Position numbers and translations under genes: made by a program
Source: Xenoacremonium recifei
Taxonomy: Eukaryota; Ascomycota; Sordariomycetes; Hypocreales; Nectriaceae
Direction: 5' to 3'
Length of the DNA: 64,000 nucleotides
Assembly (NCBI GenBank): GCA_012184525.1
Contig: WOFQ01000004.1
Span: forward strand, 372,001-436,000
In this document: positions 60,683-64,000 of the stretch, piece by piece
Layout: the number at the start of each line of letters is the position of its first letter
Numbering within the stretch: the first letter of the stretch is position 1
Notes under the pieces: model-generated
Database searches by the model: none
Told to the model about the DNA's origin: nothing
The model's input: the letters and a program-made list of their open reading frames with translations, nothing else

Positions 60683-62072
60683 ATGTCGAACAGTAAATCT
60701 ACGGGCAAGGGGAAGAAGAAATCAGAGGCCCGGTCTGCATGCACGCACATGGCCATGACCAGAGTCTACGGTGAAGGGTTGGCGTGTGACTCCTGTGGAA
60801 AACCTGGTCAATTTGGATGGGTATATCGCTGCACGCAAGACCGCGAAGACCTCATCGAGTTCGAGGCAACAAAAGGGTTAACGGTGAGTAAACAACAAAA
60901 AGGTCTCATGAACTTATATGCTTAGGTTGAACAGGTTTCCTTTGATAGTCTCGGTGAAGAGTTGTCCAACAATCTCGTAGAACGCCGAGGTAGTCCTGCG
61001 GCGCGATTTGAAACGCTGTCTCTCCTTGACGAGATGAAACCTACGGAAATGCAGCAATACAGTCCAGAGCAACTAGCACGCCTTCTGAGACAGCGAGAAG
61101 AGGTGAGGATGACTGTATTACAGGATTGGGCCTCATTGACATCTAGAACAGGTCCAACTCGACATCGATGAGACCCAGGCGGCTGACACCATACGTCGCT
61201 TCGGTTTCGGTTTCCTTAGGGGCCGAGACCCTTGGGTCTGTACTGTCGTGACGGAGTGCAAGTACAAGGTCTGCCCTGCCTGTCGACCAACGATGGTAGA
61301 CCGATCTTGGTTGAGTCTGAACGCGGTGGCGGAGGGGGAATTGCTCCCGACCGCAGCTACAGGATTCGGGTTCCATACGCTAGGTGCTCGCCCCCTCGTG
61401 GATGCTGAAGTGATCAAAAACATCGGCTCCAAAGACGATCCTCCGGTCAGTAATTTGTCCAAGTACTTGGTGGTATATTTGACTGACTGGAATAGGCTCG
61501 ACCGAATCGACCAGGCCACAGCCATAAATGCAGCAGCGTCGTGACCGATCAAGAAATCATGGAAATGCTCGATTACCAGATTGCTTGTGGTTACGAGCTG
61601 TGGAAGAATAGAGAGGATGAGAGGGAAGATGAGATGGTGACGGCGAGGGTGACAGCGACGGCCGAGGATTTTGATGCGTTGGAGGCTTTGGTGCCGAAAT
61701 CGCCGGGTCGATTGAGGAACTCGCCCTCCTATGAAGCTTTGGCGGGAGACATTGATGCTTTATCCCTCAGACCTACCAAGCCTCCCAAATCAAAGGCCGC
61801 GGCTGCCATGGCAGCTTCTCCTTGGACCCCGCCCCCATCGCCGAGAAAGAAATGGGACGATGGACCTCGTGGCAATGAGTTGAACAAAGAAGCTGAGAAT
61901 GGATCGGGAGATAGGTGAGTGTTTCAACAATATCTTCTCTCATGGCCTTTCGCTGACAGCACCTAGCACGACTTCGTCGGCAGCAGAGCCTTTCTATTAC
62001 GGACGACGAGTGGCTGCTCTTCGCAGCTACTGTGAAGCTGAGTCTCGGGCTTCTACGGATGACACCGTCTGA
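60683..62072 (+). CDS. conserved-looking cysteine-containing protein, function unknown
   Basis: Five exons, 60683-60883, 60935-61102, 61152-61445, 61496-61914 and 61967-62072, join in frame to 395 aa. After a Lys/Ser-rich start there is a possible zinc site: ACTH at residues 19-22, CDSC at 35-38, and Cys50. A second cluster, TECKYKVCPACRP, lies near residues 155-167, with a further Cys near KCSSVV. Between them are a helical stretch (YSPEQLARLLRQREEVQLDI) and the FGFGFLRGRDPW motif. The C-terminal third is polar, with PPSPRKKWDDGPRG, and ends EAESRASTDDTV. Exon joins restore a smooth, polar protein, and intron signals are good, so I take it as real. I do not recognise a named family; the metal-binding role is inference from cysteine spacing. 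Confidence 0.8.
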
Positions 62073-62426
62073 CAAGACTGAGCTGTCTTGTTCTCTCAAC
62101 TCTACACGGATTTTCAGCACTGTAAACATTTGCTTCATGTTTGGACTGCAACTGTAGAATGATAATTTCACTTTCATAACGAGCACCATAGTAGCTTTAT
62201 TAATAATTCGATAATGTCAACTTAGCTAGTATATCATATTTCATTGCGGAGGAAAACCATTCTCTTCCTCAGGATCCATCTTTCTGATCATGACCTCCAT
62301 GAATACGGCAGATGCTCGTTGGGGTGGCGAGTGTATCTCACTGACATGAGTTCTATTCATTGAGGCGAGTGACATCCAGCAAACCAGCCTCTCTCTACTG
62401 ATGATCCCAGGCACCACTATCCAAGG
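62073..62426. other. convergent intergenic region
   Basis: This short 3'-to-3' region before TYR1 contains no gene. Confidence 0.6.
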
Positions 62427-63813
62427 CTACTTCTCCTCCTTCAGACTCTCCAACACCTTCTTTATCATCTGGTTGCCCACCACCTTGGCCTCTTCGAACC
62501 GAGGCTCAAAGAACTCCTGCGTGCTCACAAACCGCTTCTCCCACGTCTCGAAGTGGCCAAGTGACACGCACTCGGCCCAGCCGCGAGCCGCAAACGTGAA
62601 CTCGAGGTCATCGCTGCGGTATGTCTTGTCCTCGATAGCCGTCTGGATCGCCGCATCTAGCACATCAGAACTACGGAAGAGGTACTCGGTGACACCTAGA
62701 CGTAGGCGGAACAAAGGCGTGCTGCACAGCATGTGGTCGTAGGGCACGATTCCAAGTGCAGCCCAACAGTCTACCATGGCCAGTAGCGATAGGTGATTGT
62801 TGGGCGTTGGTTCGTCCGTCGGCGTGCCAAGCGAGAAGGACGACAGGATGGCCGGCTCGAGCAGAGGCCGCGAGCCCCAGGTTGACGAAGGCCCAAAGAC
62901 CTTGTCACGGGCCGCGTACACTCGTCTGCGCAGTCCATCCAGGTTACCCTCCAGCATCAGCTTGTACAGGTCCGTAACGCTCCGTGCGTACTGTGCAATC
63001 TGCTCACGCGCCTCCGGATTCAAGATGGCCAGCCCTGCGTACACGTGCCACTTCTGGCTGTAGATACGCAACATCAGGTTAACCTTGACGTTCTCAATGC
63101 CGCCGACGTAGCGGCTCAGCTCCCAGGGGAACTGGCGATTGGCGTGCCAGGCCTTGCCCATGGACAGGAATGCCGCGTGCGTTACAGCTTGTGTGTCGGC
63201 TGTGATGCGGTCGTGCTCGCGCGCCGTCAGGTAGACGAACTTAGACCGCAGGCAAGAGAGTACTGTCTCGACCTTGTGCAGGTCCTCATCGGAAGCACGG
63301 TGCTGAATGAGCACCAATGGCTGGTTGTAGGTATCGACATTGGGCCCGTGGAGGGAGTGGCACGAGAGGATGGACACGTCCGAGGGGAGGTGAGCTTCGA
63401 AGGCCGCGATCTCGGGCGACTTGCACGACGTCTGGCCTCCGACAATGGCGCCCATTTTGGTGGCTGCAATAACACAGAAAGAGAGCACCGTTAGCCATCG
63501 TCACGAACCACAAGACTATCACTTTGTGCAAGGGAAGAATGTGGGCATACAGGGTCCGTATTGGGAAATCACACGGTCAATGACGGCGGCCTCGACGCTA
63601 TAAATGATGTAGTCGCTTGCGCGGGATACATAATGACCGTTGCGGCAAATCTCTATATTTTTCTACACGAAAAAGCTTCAGCATCTGGGCTTGAGGCGGC
63701 ACTACGAAGACAGGAAGGAATGCAGCAAGGAGGGCGAGAAGAGGTCGCATACATTTCCAGCGTATTCCTTTGCCAACTGTTCCTGGTTCTCTTCCCGGTC
63801 GCATGCCAAAATT
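62427..63813 (-). CDS. TYR1: prephenate dehydrogenase, tyrosine biosynthesis (3' part)
   Basis: This enzyme converts prephenate to 4-hydroxyphenylpyruvate with NADP. Minus-strand exons traced are 63813-63753, 63662-63551 and 63463-62427. The first reads ILACDREENQEQLAKEYAGN, the second KNIEICRNGHYVSRASDYII and YSVEAAVIDRVISQYGP, and the third starts TKMGAIVGGQTSCKSPEIAA. The core then shows HSLHGPNVD, HDRITADTQAVTHAAFLSMG, GGIENVKVNLMLRIYSQKWH and YAGLAILNPEAREQI, and the C-terminus PYDHMLCSTPLFRLRLGVTE. The exon with the start and the GxGxxG nucleotide-binding loop is not within the window: no such sequence is found between 63814 and 64000, so the gene continues past the right edge. It is convergent with the preceding gene. 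Confidence 0.93.
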
Positions 63814-64000
63814 CTATGCATCCGACATTAGCCACTCGGCACAGGTCAACGGATGGTGTTCGGCGAAGAGTTCCTAATTTCCAATCCATGTTAGCTGTGT
63901 GCTTTCGACAAGAACTGTATGACAAAGCGAAGGTAGGAGAAGAATTTTCTTCAGACAAAGGTTTAAGTAAGGTAGCAAGCAGTTACATCATTGAGAGCCC

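Overview
This 64 kb window is nuclear DNA from a filamentous ascomycete. The genes are split by many short introns (mostly 45-80 nt, GT-AG, with CTAAC/CTGAT-type branch sites). The gene set includes a NoxR-type NADPH oxidase regulator, a Con7-type zinc-finger factor, a Thi20-type HMP kinase/TenA fusion and an alternative NADH dehydrogenase. The protein sequences look like Sordariomycetes, and I suspect Hypocreales, but I cannot place the species. No transposon, rRNA gene, convincing tRNA gene or CRISPR array was seen, and no secondary-metabolite cluster.

Layout, left to right: the 5' half of noxR (-, runs off the left edge); a 4.6 kb gene-free stretch; a divergent pair, the copper chaperone for Cu/Zn-SOD (ccs1, -) and mitochondrial ribosomal protein uL13m (MRPL23, +); urate oxidase (-), whose upstream region holds a UaY-like site and a GATA-factor cluster; the TORC2 subunit Rictor/Ste16 (+); THI20 (+); a serine/threonine-rich single-pass membrane protein (-); a 4.4 kb gene-free stretch; a type II NADH:ubiquinone oxidoreductase (+); kynureninase (+); the DEAD-box helicase DBP2 (+); a very large gene-free region of about 14 kb; CON7 (+); another 4.4 kb gap; the U5 snRNP assembly factor AAR2 (+); a divergent ribosomal protein pair, uS9/RPS16 (-) and eL32/RPL32 (+), sharing a 363 bp promoter; a second single-pass membrane protein with a cysteine-rich ectodomain (+); a cysteine-containing protein of unknown function (+); and the 3' part of prephenate dehydrogenase TYR1 (-, runs off the right edge).

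The genes do not form one pathway. They are housekeeping functions (translation, splicing, respiration, purine, tryptophan, thiamine and tyrosine metabolism) plus signalling and development (NoxR, TORC2, Con7). The interest is in gene architecture: a possible spliced N-terminal membrane-targeting extension on the copper chaperone, a urate oxidase that appears to have lost its peroxisomal targeting signal, a 477-nt DBP2 intron interrupting helicase motif V where autoregulation is known in yeast, a ribosomal protein promoter with adjacent Cbf1-like and Tbf1-like sites, a GC-AG intron in THI20, and long gene-free regions beside noxR and con7. I found no clear evidence of a wholly new multi-gene system. 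Exon joins were worked out by eye from splice signals, reading frame and family similarity; transcripts would settle them.
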